Below, in pieces: positions 34,227 to 40,670 of a stretch of DNA of 40,670 nucleotides. The translations under genes were made by a program, and so were the position numbers. The DNA lies in assembly GCA_018267315.1 (NCBI GenBank), contig JAFDYS010000039.1, positions 1 to 40,670 of the forward strand, in the 5' to 3' direction. Origin of the DNA: Bacteroidota bacterium (GTDB taxonomy: Bacteria > Bacteroidota > Bacteroidia > Chitinophagales > UBA10324). Position 1 is the first letter of the stretch. Each line of letters begins with the position of its first letter. The notes under the pieces are model-generated. The model saw only the letters and a list, made by a program, of their open reading frames with translations, searched no databases and was not told where the DNA came from.

Positions 34227-34266
34227 GAGACTAAGAGACCAAGAGACCAAGAGACCAAGAGACCAA
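34214..34266. repeat. 8-nt tandem repeat between the four-helix-bundle and hydroxylase genes
   Basis: Three copies of ACTAAGAG are followed by three of ACCAAGAG and a partial ACCAA. The stop codon of the four-helix-bundle gene (TAA, 34224-34226) is in the second unit, and the A of the hydroxylase ATG (34266) is the last repeat base. Copies are nearly perfect, so copy number may vary between strains. Confidence 0.92.
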
Positions 34267-35138
34267 TGACCAACTACCCTAAAATCATCATCGACTCCTA
34301 TACCGGCTACTGGAATTACCTGAAAGGGGAGATCCTCAATCCTTCGTGGCATAACTATTTCTACTGGCTGATCGGGTTGTCGCTTTTCTGCTGGACGCTG
34401 GAGATCATTTTTCCCTGGAGAAAAAACCAATCCATCCTCCGCAAGGATTTTTTCCTCGACGGGTTTTACATGTTCTTCAACTTTTTTCTTTTCTCCCTCG
34501 TCGGTTACAATGCGCTCTCCAACGTAGGCGTTCAGGCCTTCAATGACTTTCTTTCCCTCTTCGGCATCAGGAACCTGGTGGCCATTAACGTGCAATCGTG
34601 GCCGGTGTGGTCGCAGTTGCTGGTGATGTTACTGGTCAAGGATTTTGTGGATTGGAATGTTCACCGCATCCTGCACCGCGTTCCGTGGCTGTGGGAATTT
34701 CATAAAGTGCATCACTCCGTGGAAGAGATGGGCTTTGCCGCACACCTCAGATATCATTGGATGGAGACCCTGGTCTATCGTACCTTTGAATACCTCCCGC
34801 TGGCTATGATTGGTTTTGGCATTCAGGATTTCATCATCGTCCACATTTTCGCTGTGGCCATCGGTCATCTGAATCACTCCAATGTGAAGATCAGCTGGGG
34901 ACCGCTGAAATACATTCTCAACAGCCCGGAAATGCACATCTGGCATCATGCAAAACAAATTCCGAGCAAATACGGCGTGAACTATGGCATCACCTTCAGC
35001 TTTTGGGATTACCTCTTTAAGACTGTATATTGGCCACGAAGCGGAAGGGATGAACAGCTTGGCTTTGATCGTTCCGAATTTTTCCCTAACACCTTTTTCA
35101 AACAAATACTTCATTTTAAAAACAATCAGTCATCATGA
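34266..35138 (+). CDS. Fatty acid hydroxylase/sterol desaturase-family membrane enzyme
   Basis: A 290-residue integral membrane di-iron enzyme. The histidine clusters that hold the iron are all present: HRILH (133-137), HKVHH (146-150), HLRYH (160-164), HLNHSN and HIWHH. Hydrophobic segments flank them (YFYWLIGLSLFCWTLEIIF, FYMFFNFFLFSLVGYNAL, LLVMLLVKDFVDW, FIIVHIFAVAIGHL). Family members hydroxylate or desaturate lipids, sterols or carotenoids using O2; the substrate here is unknown. The start codon abuts an octamer repeat with no visible ribosome-binding site, so its expression may depend on repeat length. It overlaps the rhodanese gene by ATGA. Confidence 0.9.
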   Translation: MTNYPKIIIDSYTGYWNYLKGEILNPSWHNYFYWLIGLSLFCWTLEIIFPWRKNQSILRKDFFLDGFYMFFNFFLFSLVGYNALSNVGVQAFNDFLSLFGIRNLVAINVQSWPVWSQLLVMLLVKDFVDWNVHRILHRVPWLWEFHKVHHSVEEMGFAAHLRYHWMETLVYRTFEYLPLAMIGFGIQDFIIVHIFAVAIGHLNHSNVKISWGPLKYILNSPEMHIWHHAKQIPSKYGVNYGITFSFWDYLFKTVYWPRSGRDEQLGFDRSEFFPNTFFKQILHFKNNQSS

Positions 35139-35506
35139 AAGCGACCATGTTTTTCGTTTTCCTCCTTACCTCATTGGCTGCCTGCAGCCAGCAACCGGCA
35201 TATCACAATGTCGACAACAAAAAATTCTCTGAGTTGATGAAGCAACCGGATGTAGTCATCCTGGATGTGCGCACGCCGCAGGAATTCCAGGGAGGACATT
35301 TTCCCAATGCGCTGCTCATTGATTACAACAGCGGCTACTTTGCTGACCAGGTGGAGAAACTCGACCGCGACAAAACGTATCTCGTCTATTGCGCTGTGGG
35401 CGGACGATCTTCAAAGGCGTCGCAGATTCTAACCGACAAAGGTTTTAAGAACGTGTACAATCTTCAAAACGGAATCAGCAAGTGGGATGGCGAAGTGGCG
35501 AAGTGA
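35135..35506 (+). CDS. Rhodanese-domain lipoprotein
   Basis: A 123-residue protein with a lipoprotein signal (MKATMFFVFLLTSLAAC, acylated Cys17) and one rhodanese domain: VVILDVRTPQEFQGGHFPNA and the active-site loop YCAVGGRS with Cys86, the persulfide-carrying cysteine. It should sit on the periplasmic face of a membrane or on the outer membrane and move sulfane sulfur or act in thiol chemistry. It overlaps the hydroxylase gene by 4 nt, so the two are probably co-translated, and the RidA gene follows after 21 nt. No sulfur-metabolism partner lies nearby. Confidence 0.93.
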   Translation: MKATMFFVFLLTSLAACSQQPAYHNVDNKKFSELMKQPDVVILDVRTPQEFQGGHFPNALLIDYNSGYFADQVEKLDRDKTYLVYCAVGGRSSKASQILTDKGFKNVYNLQNGISKWDGEVAK

Positions 35507-35527
35507 ACTGCTGCACCCAACTCTCCG

Positions 35528-35944
35528 ATGAGCGAAAAGATCACCACCAATAAAGCGCCGCAACCGGTAGGCATGTACCCGCATGCCCGCAGGGCCGGTG
35601 GATTGCTTTTTCTTTCCGGCATCGGTCCCCGGGAAGCCGGCACCAACATCATTCCCGGTAATGAATATGATGAAAACGGAAAGGTGATCCGGTACGACAT
35701 CGCAGCGCAATGCCATGCCGTTTTCCGGAATGTGAAAACGGTGCTGGAAGAAGCCGGCAGCAGCTGGCGCAGTCTGGTTGACGTAACCGTTTTCCTTACC
35801 AACATGAAAGATGATTTTCCTGTAGTTAACAGGATATATGCCGAGTACTTCAAGGATAATCTTCCCTGCCGCACCACGGTGGAAATAAAATCGCTGCCCA
35901 CCCCCATTGCCATTGAGCTCAAGTGCATCGCCACTATTGACTGA
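35528..35944 (+). CDS. RidA-family protein, probably 2-aminomuconate deaminase-like
   Basis: A 138-residue Rid (YjgF/YER057c/UK114) protein, which hydrolyses enamines or imines in a trimer. Family features are GLLFLSGIGPR near the N-terminus, ECHAVFRNV-like CHAVFRNVKTVLEEAGSSWRSLVDVTVFLTNMKDDF, and the imine-binding arginine in LPCRTTVEIKSLPTPIAIELKC. The opening APQPVGMYPHARRAGGLLFL and the insert NIIPGNEYDENGKVIRYD resemble the branch containing bacterial 2-aminomuconate deaminase. Lying between the semialdehyde dehydrogenase and tryptophan dioxygenase, it plausibly turns 2-aminomuconate into 4-oxalocrotonate. General RidA detoxification is the alternative. Confidence 0.88.
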   Translation: MSEKITTNKAPQPVGMYPHARRAGGLLFLSGIGPREAGTNIIPGNEYDENGKVIRYDIAAQCHAVFRNVKTVLEEAGSSWRSLVDVTVFLTNMKDDFPVVNRIYAEYFKDNLPCRTTVEIKSLPTPIAIELKCIATID

Positions 35945-36004
35945 TTTTTCTCATCGCGGTTGAAAAACCAAAACGGCTAACTTGCATGCACAAGAATTTT
36001 CACC

Positions 36005-37057
36005 ATGCAAAACACCCGCAAAGAAGTTTACTATAAAAGCTACCTCGCGCTCGACAAAATTCTCGATGCCCAGCACTTAGAGAGTGAGGCGCTGGGTCAG
36101 CCCGCCCATGATGAGATGCTGTTCATCGTCATTCACCAGGCGTATGAGCTTTGGTTCAAGCAGGTGTTGTTTGAACTGAACAGCGTTCAGAAAATTTTCG
36201 ACACGGAGCAGATCAACGATAACGGCCCCGATCTCCAGATTGCCGTGCACCGCATGAAGCGGGTCGCCACCATTCTTCAGGTACTCGTGCACCAGATTGA
36301 TATTCTCGAAACCATGACGCCGCTCGATTTCCTCGACTTCCGCGATATGCTGCGCCCGGCTTCGGGATTTCAGAGTTACCAGTTCAAGATGGTGGAAGCG
36401 CTGATGGGACTCAAGTTTGAAAACCGGCACGAACTCAACTACTACGTTTCGCACCTGCACAAGGAAGAACTGGATGCCGTACGGGAGGTGGAGCAGAAAC
36501 GCACCCTGCTCGAGCTGGTGAACCATTGGCTGGAACGCATGCCGTTCTTCGATGAACGGTACTGGAATAATTACAAACGACTCCATGCCCTAACCGATTC
36601 GCTGCACGTCTTCTGGAATGATTACCGCACCATTTATGAAGAGAGTTTGGCAAAAGAAGAAGAAGGAAACCTGATTCAGTTTGATGCGCTCTTCCTCGCT
36701 CCTCACAAAGCAGATCAGAAATCGCTTTCAGTAAAAGCCAACGGCAGCGCCCTGTTCATCATGCTTTACCGTGATTACCCGATGTTGCAGCTGCCCTATC
36801 AGCTCATCAATACGCTGCTTGATATTGACGAACTGATGGCGATGTGGCGCTACCGCCACCTCAATATGGTGCATCGCATGATCGGCGCACGCGTGGGCAC
36901 CGGCGGCAGCAGCGGCAAAGATTACCTGCGGGGCGCCATGGATAAGCATTATGTGTACAAGGAATTCGCCGACCTCACTTCCTTCCTCATTGAAAGAAGA
37001 AAACTTCCTGACCTGAGTGACGAATTGAAGCGGGCGCTTGGCTACACCATGCATTGA
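36005..37057 (+). CDS. kynA: Tryptophan 2,3-dioxygenase
   Basis: This heme enzyme opens the indole ring of L-tryptophan to N-formylkynurenine, the first step of the kynurenine pathway. The 350-residue protein carries the active-site helix FIVIHQAYELWFKQ (Phe40 and His44 correspond to the substrate-contacting Phe and His of the family), LDFLDFRDMLRPASGFQSYQF, and the heme/substrate region WRYRHLNMVHRMIGARVGTG followed by GSSG. It is long for bacteria but within the family range. The 60-nt gap before it holds GGCTAACTTGC, a weak -7-like sequence. It lies downstream of RidA and about 2.3 kb beyond the dehydrogenase; kynureninase and hydroxylase genes are not in this window. Confidence 0.96.
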   Translation: MQNTRKEVYYKSYLALDKILDAQHLESEALGQPAHDEMLFIVIHQAYELWFKQVLFELNSVQKIFDTEQINDNGPDLQIAVHRMKRVATILQVLVHQIDILETMTPLDFLDFRDMLRPASGFQSYQFKMVEALMGLKFENRHELNYYVSHLHKEELDAVREVEQKRTLLELVNHWLERMPFFDERYWNNYKRLHALTDSLHVFWNDYRTIYEESLAKEEEGNLIQFDALFLAPHKADQKSLSVKANGSALFIMLYRDYPMLQLPYQLINTLLDIDELMAMWRYRHLNMVHRMIGARVGTGGSSGKDYLRGAMDKHYVYKEFADLTSFLIERRKLPDLSDELKRALGYTMH

Positions 37058-37094
37058 AAGAAATACCTTTTGATTTCGTGATCTTTGCTGAATC

Positions 37095-37541
37095 ATGGAA
37101 ATCTCACTCAACACGCCGGCGCTGCTGTTTCCGGCCGTTTCGCTGCTGCTGATCGCCTACACGAATCGCTACCTCACGATAGCCAAACTCATCCGCGATC
37201 TCAAAACAGAATATGACAAAGAACAGGATGTGGTCTCACTCCGGCAGATTGCATTTCTGAAACGACGTGAGCGCTTCATCCGCAACATGCAAACGTTTGC
37301 TATCGCCAGCATTTTCTGTTGCACCTTTTCCATGGCCCTTATTTTCTTCCATGAAGCGCAATGGGGCGGTTATCTCTTCGGCGCGGCACTGGTGCTGATG
37401 CTCATTTCACTTGCTATCGCCTTGCGTGACATCATTACCGCCGGTGGCGCCCTCATGATTGAACTGAAGGAAATGGAAGAACACCTCAAGAAACTGGAAG
37501 AGGAAGAACCGAAAAAGTGGCTCCGTTTCCCGAAAGATTAG
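37095..37541 (+). CDS. DUF2721-family membrane protein
   Basis: A 148-residue inner-membrane protein of the DUF2721 family: an N-terminal hydrophobic segment (ALLFPAVSLLLIAYTNRYLT), a basic cytosolic loop (IRDLKTEYDKEQDVVSLRQI, then FLKRRERFIRNMQ), two more transmembrane helices (TFAIASIFCCTFSMALIFF and GYLFGAALVLMLISLAIAL), and a coiled, acidic tail (ELKEMEEHLKKLEEEEPKKW). No function is established. GATCTTTG, a 7/8 match to the -7 box, lies 8 nt before the ATG. Its 3' end overlaps the convergent purH by 4 nt. Confidence 0.9.
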   Translation: MEISLNTPALLFPAVSLLLIAYTNRYLTIAKLIRDLKTEYDKEQDVVSLRQIAFLKRRERFIRNMQTFAIASIFCCTFSMALIFFHEAQWGGYLFGAALVLMLISLAIALRDIITAGGALMIELKEMEEHLKKLEEEEPKKWLRFPKD

Positions 37542-39061
37542 TGAAGAAAATGCCGGATGCCGGTGAACACCATAGCGATGGCGAATTGGTTGCAGGCATC
37601 TATGGAATCCTGATCACGCACAGAGCCGCCCGGTTGCAGAATGGCCTTCACACCCGCTTCATTGGCCAACTGAACCGAATCGTGGAACGGGAAGAAGGCG
37701 TCAGAAGCCAATACACTTCCGCTTAAATCAAAACCGAACGACTTTGCTTTGTTCACTGCCTGCTTCAACGCATCAATGCGTGAGGTTTGACCGCACCCCA
37801 TGCCGATGAGTTGCCTGTTCTTCACCAATACAATGGCATTTGACTTCAGGTGCTTCACACATTTCTCCGCAAAGAGCAGATCAGCGGCCTGGGCGGCGGT
37901 GGGTGCCACATTCGTTACCACTTTCCATTTTTCAGCATCACCCAGTTTGGTATCCGCATCCTGTTCAATCACGCCATTCAAAACTGATTTGAAGACGTTT
38001 CGTGTTTCCGGTTTGGCGTTGCGGGTTAAGATGATCCGGTTCTTCTTTTGCCTGAGTATGGCCAGCGCCTCTTCATCATAACCCGGAGCAATAATCACTT
38101 CAAAGAAAATTTCATTGATGCGTGCGGCAGCCGACGCATCCACCTTTCTGTTAAACACTACGATGCCTCCGAATGCAGAAACCGGATCGCCGGCTAAAGC
38201 CCGCTGCCAGGCGCCGGCCACATTATCCGCTTCGGCACAACCGCAGGCATTGGTATGCTTGATCACGGCACAGGCCGGGTTTTCAAATTCATCAATGAGG
38301 CGAACAGCCGCATCAATGTCCACGAGGTTGTTGTAGGAAATTTCTTTTCCGTGTAATTGCGAAAAGAGGGAGTTAAAGTCACCGTAGAATATGCCCTGCT
38401 GATGCGGATTCTCTCCATAGCGCAGCGAACGGCTTTGCATGATGCTTTGCTTGAAAGCGCTAACCTGCCTATCGCGGTTGAAGTAATTGAAAATCGCCGT
38501 GTCGTAGTGCGATGTTTGGTTGAATGCGCGCGCCGCAAAAAGTTTTCGGTCAGCATATCCGGTTACGCCTTGTTTATCACTCAGCAGCGAAAGCAGCGAT
38601 GCATAGTCCTGGCGAGAAGCACACACCAGCACATCATTGAAATTTTTGGCTGCCGCCCGGATGAGTGACACGCCTCCGATGTCAATCTTCTCGATGATCT
38701 CTTCCTCGCTGTCAGTGGATGCCAGTGTTTCCTCGAACGGGTACAAGTCAACGATCACGAGGTCAATGCCCGGAATATCATGTTCTCGCATCTGGCTCTG
38801 ATGTTCCGCTAATGAACGGATGCCGAGGATGCCGCCGAAAATTTTTGGCTGTAATGTTTTCACTCTTCCGCCAAGTATTTCCGGGAAGCCAGTAAGCGCT
38901 TCCACGGAGGTAACGGGAATATTGAGTGAACGGATGAATGTTTCCGTTCCGCCGGTTGAAATCAAGGTAACGCCCAGTTCATGCAGTTTACGCACGATGG
39001 GTTCAAGCCCGTCTTTATAAAAAACTGAAATAAGTGCTGATTGAATTTTCCTGTCACTCAT
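37538..39061 (-). CDS. purH: Bifunctional AICAR transformylase/IMP cyclohydrolase (PurH)
   Basis: PurH does the last two steps of de novo IMP synthesis in the cytosol. The 507-residue protein has the N-terminal MGS-like cyclohydrolase domain (LHELGVTLISTGGTETFI, DLYPFEETL, IDIGGVSLIRAAAKN) and the C-terminal transformylase (SLRYGENPHQQGIFYG; the catalytic Lys-His in AVIKHTNACGCA, the Bacteroidota version of KHxNPCG; and the ending GGSVRDQDSIDACNQFAIAMVFTGIRHFLH). Near residues 345-355 it has an extra hydrophilic stretch (LTRNAKPETRNVF) encoded by a 7-nt-period tract. TTTCTTTG, a near -7 box, lies about 18 nt before ATG 39061. A LOG-family gene lies 36 nt upstream on the same strand. Confidence 0.97.
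   Translation of the reverse strand: MSDRKIQSALISVFYKDGLEPIVRKLHELGVTLISTGGTETFIRSLNIPVTSVEALTGFPEILGGRVKTLQPKIFGGILGIRSLAEHQSQMREHDIPGIDLVIVDLYPFEETLASTDSEEEIIEKIDIGGVSLIRAAAKNFNDVLVCASRQDYASLLSLLSDKQGVTGYADRKLFAARAFNQTSHYDTAIFNYFNRDRQVSAFKQSIMQSRSLRYGENPHQQGIFYGDFNSLFSQLHGKEISYNNLVDIDAAVRLIDEFENPACAVIKHTNACGCAEADNVAGAWQRALAGDPVSAFGGIVVFNRKVDASAAARINEIFFEVIIAPGYDEEALAILRQKKNRIILTRNAKPETRNVFKSVLNGVIEQDADTKLGDAEKWKVVTNVAPTAAQAADLLFAEKCVKHLKSNAIVLVKNRQLIGMGCGQTSRIDALKQAVNKAKSFGFDLSGSVLASDAFFPFHDSVQLANEAGVKAILQPGGSVRDQDSIDACNQFAIAMVFTGIRHFLH
37996..38023. repeat. In-frame tract of four 7-nt repeats inside purH
   Basis: On the plus strand the units are CGTTTCG, TGTTTCC, GGTTTGG and CGTTGCG; read in the coding direction they are CGCAACG, CCAAACC, GGAAACA and CGAAACG. 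They encode RNAKPETRN in a loop between two conserved blocks. The consensus (close to CGAAACC) is like that of the tract in the M20 gene. Confidence 0.7.
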
Positions 39062-39097
39062 GAAACCAATTTTGCGGCAAAGAAAAGGAAATCACTT

Positions 39098-39847
39098 TCA
39101 TTCACCGAGCAACGGCATCGGCTTTCTTTCCTTTCGTTTCTTCAGCCGAAAGGCATTGATGGCATGCTCCTGAATGTGAGCCATGGCTTCCTCCGGATCA
39201 TCGGTGATTTTGAGCAGTGAAAGATCTTCAATACTGATGGTGCCCTGGTCATCGAGTTCATTGACAAAGTTCAGCATCGTTTCCCAATACGATTTGCCCA
39301 TGAGTATGATGGGGAAGTGGTCGATTTTACCGGTTTGAATAAGGGTGAGTGTTTCGAACAGTTCATCGAGCGTTCCGAAGCCGCCGGGCATCACAATGAA
39401 AGCATAGGAATATTTCAGCAGCAATACCTTTCTCACAAAAAAATGATCCAGGGTAATCCACCGGTCGAGGTAGGGATTCGGATCCTGCTCCTGCGGCAAC
39501 CGGATGTTGCACCCGACGGATCGCCCGCCGGCCTCCTTCGCTCCGCGGTTGGCGGCTTCCATAATTCCGGGACCACCCCCGGTCATCACCGTAAAACCAA
39601 GTTGGCTCACTTCCCCACCGATGCGACGCGCCAGCTCGTAATACGGATGCCCTTCTTTGAAACGTGCAGAACCAAATACGGTAACGCACGGGCCAATGAA
39701 GTGCAGTTTCCGGAAACCATGTATAAACTCACGCATCACCTTCAGTACAAAAAGGAATTCAGAGGTACGTGAATGCGGACCTTCCAGAAAATATCTTTCC
39801 GAGCTGGCGCTTTTCGCCGCCGGTGTTTCAATCACTTTGCTTTCCAT
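39098..39847 (-). CDS. LOG-family protein (TIGR00730-type Rossmann fold)
   Basis: A 249-residue cytosolic protein of the LOG family, whose best-studied members cleave ribose-5-phosphate from nucleoside monophosphates. The two signature motifs are intact: TGGGPGIMEAANRGA (from residue 89) and PGGFGTLDE (154-162), with FGSARFKEGHPYY forming the first strand of the nucleotide-binding fold. An N-terminal extension of about 50 residues (ESKVIETPAAKSASSERYF) and a basic C-terminal tail (RLKKRKERKPMPLLGE) are typical of the longer bacterial subgroup. It lies 36 nt upstream of purH, a suggestive link to nucleotide metabolism, although the substrate is not determined. Confidence 0.93.
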   Translation of the reverse strand: MESKVIETPAAKSASSERYFLEGPHSRTSEFLFVLKVMREFIHGFRKLHFIGPCVTVFGSARFKEGHPYYELARRIGGEVSQLGFTVMTGGGPGIMEAANRGAKEAGGRSVGCNIRLPQEQDPNPYLDRWITLDHFFVRKVLLLKYSYAFIVMPGGFGTLDELFETLTLIQTGKIDHFPIILMGKSYWETMLNFVNELDDQGTISIEDLSLLKITDDPEEAMAHIQEHAINAFRLKKRKERKPMPLLGE

Positions 39848-39926
39848 ACATTACGAATGATGAGATAAAAGTCAGGAACAGTAAAATTACACTTCGCCGC
39901 TTCGCATCGCCGTATTTTAGCCGCTG

Positions 39927-40670
39927 ATGAAAAAAGATGACGGGGCAAAAGCCAAACTCACCGGCACCCAGCTGAATAAAATTTTATCCAATGCAGGCAT
40001 TGCTTCGCGCAGAAAATGTGCTGATCTCATAAAAGAAGGAAGAGTAAAAGTGAATGGCCGGGTCATCCTGGAACCCGGCCACCGGGTGAAGGAAAGTGAC
40101 ACGGTCACTTTTAACGGCAAGAAAGTCGAGAGTAAGAAGAAATATTACGTGCTGCTCAATAAACCGAAAGATTACATCACCACCACGAGCGATGACCGTG
40201 GCCGCAAAACGGTGATGGAGCTGGTTGAGCGCGCTTCACCCGAACGCCTCTACCCGGTTGGGCGCCTTGACCGAAACACCACCGGAGTACTGCTGCTCAC
40301 TAATGACGGTGAATTGGCGCAGAAACTCAGCCATCCTTCAGGCAAAGTGAAAAAAGTGTATGAGGTGTCGCTCAATAAAGGACTTACACCGGAAGACATG
40401 GAGAAAGTGGCGAAAGGAGTTGAACTGGATGACGGCATTGCTCAGGTTGATGCGATAGCTTATGCCGATGCGAAAGACAATCGGGTTGTTGGCATTGAAC
40501 TGCACAGCGGCAAGAACAGAATTGTCCGGCGCATCTTTGAACATCTGGGTTATGATGTGGTAAAACTTGATCGCGTGTTATATGCAGGACTCACCAAAAA
40601 GAATCTGCAACGCGGGCATTGGCGGCATCTTTCTCCCCGTGAGGTGAATTGGTTAACGAGGATAAGATAA
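39927..40670 (+). CDS. Pseudouridine synthase, RluB/RsuA family
   Basis: A 247-residue enzyme that isomerises uridine to pseudouridine in rRNA; the RluB type modifies 23S rRNA helix 80-90 region in E. coli. It has an N-terminal S4 RNA-binding domain (QLNKILSNAGIASRRKCADL, then GRVKVNGRVILEPGHRV; about residues 14-65) and the catalytic domain with GRLDRNTTG at 112-120 (catalytic Asp115) and LLLTNDGELAQKLSHPS. HSGKNRIVRRIFEHLGYDVVKLDR is the conserved C-terminal motif. The stop codon is the last three bases of the window, so the gene is complete. TATTTTAG, a near -7 box, ends 6 nt before the ATG. Distinguishing RluB from RsuA or RluE is not secure. Confidence 0.93.
   Translation: MKKDDGAKAKLTGTQLNKILSNAGIASRRKCADLIKEGRVKVNGRVILEPGHRVKESDTVTFNGKKVESKKKYYVLLNKPKDYITTTSDDRGRKTVMELVERASPERLYPVGRLDRNTTGVLLLTNDGELAQKLSHPSGKVKKVYEVSLNKGLTPEDMEKVAKGVELDDGIAQVDAIAYADAKDNRVVGIELHSGKNRIVRRIFEHLGYDVVKLDRVLYAGLTKKNLQRGHWRHLSPREVNWLTRIR

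Noticed and set aside
1..40670. tRNA, rRNA, prophage or insertion-sequence genes
   Set aside because: Scanned by eye on both strands; no cloverleaf with a TTCRA-type arm, transposase, integrase or phage structural gene was recognised. A covariance-model search could still find a missed RNA.

Overview
This 40.7 kb window reads as chromosomal DNA from a member of the Bacteroidota. The evidence is three secreted proteins ending in type IX secretion (Por/T9SS) C-terminal domains, several start-proximal -7 boxes of the Bacteroidota form TAnnTTTG, a DUF2721 protein, a Bacteroidota-style PurH, and few Shine-Dalgarno sequences. No rRNA, tRNA, prophage, IS element or CRISPR array was recognised. I cannot place the organism below phylum; an environmental, aerobic, surface-protein-rich lineage is plausible.

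Layout. 1-6.3 kb, mostly + strand: 3' part of secA, deoC, a SPOR-domain protein, an M20 amidohydrolase and an APC amino-acid permease. 6.3-15.1 kb, - strand: an orphan D12-class adenine methylase and a 2568-residue surface protein with an N-terminal glycosidase-like domain, 26 Ig-like modules in a repeating A-B-C order, and a T9SS tail. 15.3-18.6 kb: glyA, an Lrp/AsnC regulator, and a divergent methionine gamma-lyase-type enzyme with two dyads between them. 18.6-26 kb: a membrane protein, cysS, a GxxExxY nuclease-fold gene inside seven hairpin repeats, tag, an M28 peptidase, a VOC protein and aspS. 26-32 kb: a CotH/lamin-tail T9SS protein, a TonB-domain protein, a type II toxin-antitoxin pair, a small kelch/MopE T9SS protein and a lipoprotein. 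32-37 kb: a semialdehyde dehydrogenase, a four-helix-bundle protein, a fatty acid hydroxylase, a rhodanese lipoprotein, a RidA/aminomuconate deaminase-like protein and tryptophan 2,3-dioxygenase. 37-40.7 kb: a DUF2721 protein, purH, a LOG-family protein and a rluB-type pseudouridine synthase.

How the genes fit together. The clearest pathway is oxidative tryptophan breakdown: tryptophan dioxygenase, a RidA protein resembling 2-aminomuconate deaminase, and an ALDH8A1-like dehydrogenase lie within 5 kb. Methionine/cysteine metabolism is represented by the Lrp-type regulator and gamma-lyase. Secreted products (giant glycosidase/adhesin, CotH, kelch, M28 peptidase) suggest processing of external polymers.

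The most unusual layer is repeats. Three small intergenic cassettes, each holding one gene or one toxin-antitoxin pair, are bracketed by repeats of different kinds: seven hairpin units around the GxxExxY gene, inverted 8-nt arrays around the four-helix-bundle gene, and a 51-nt direct duplication of a tonB-like gene end around the toxin-antitoxin pair. In addition, short 7-nt-period tracts lie in frame inside two housekeeping genes and supply the stop codons of two others.
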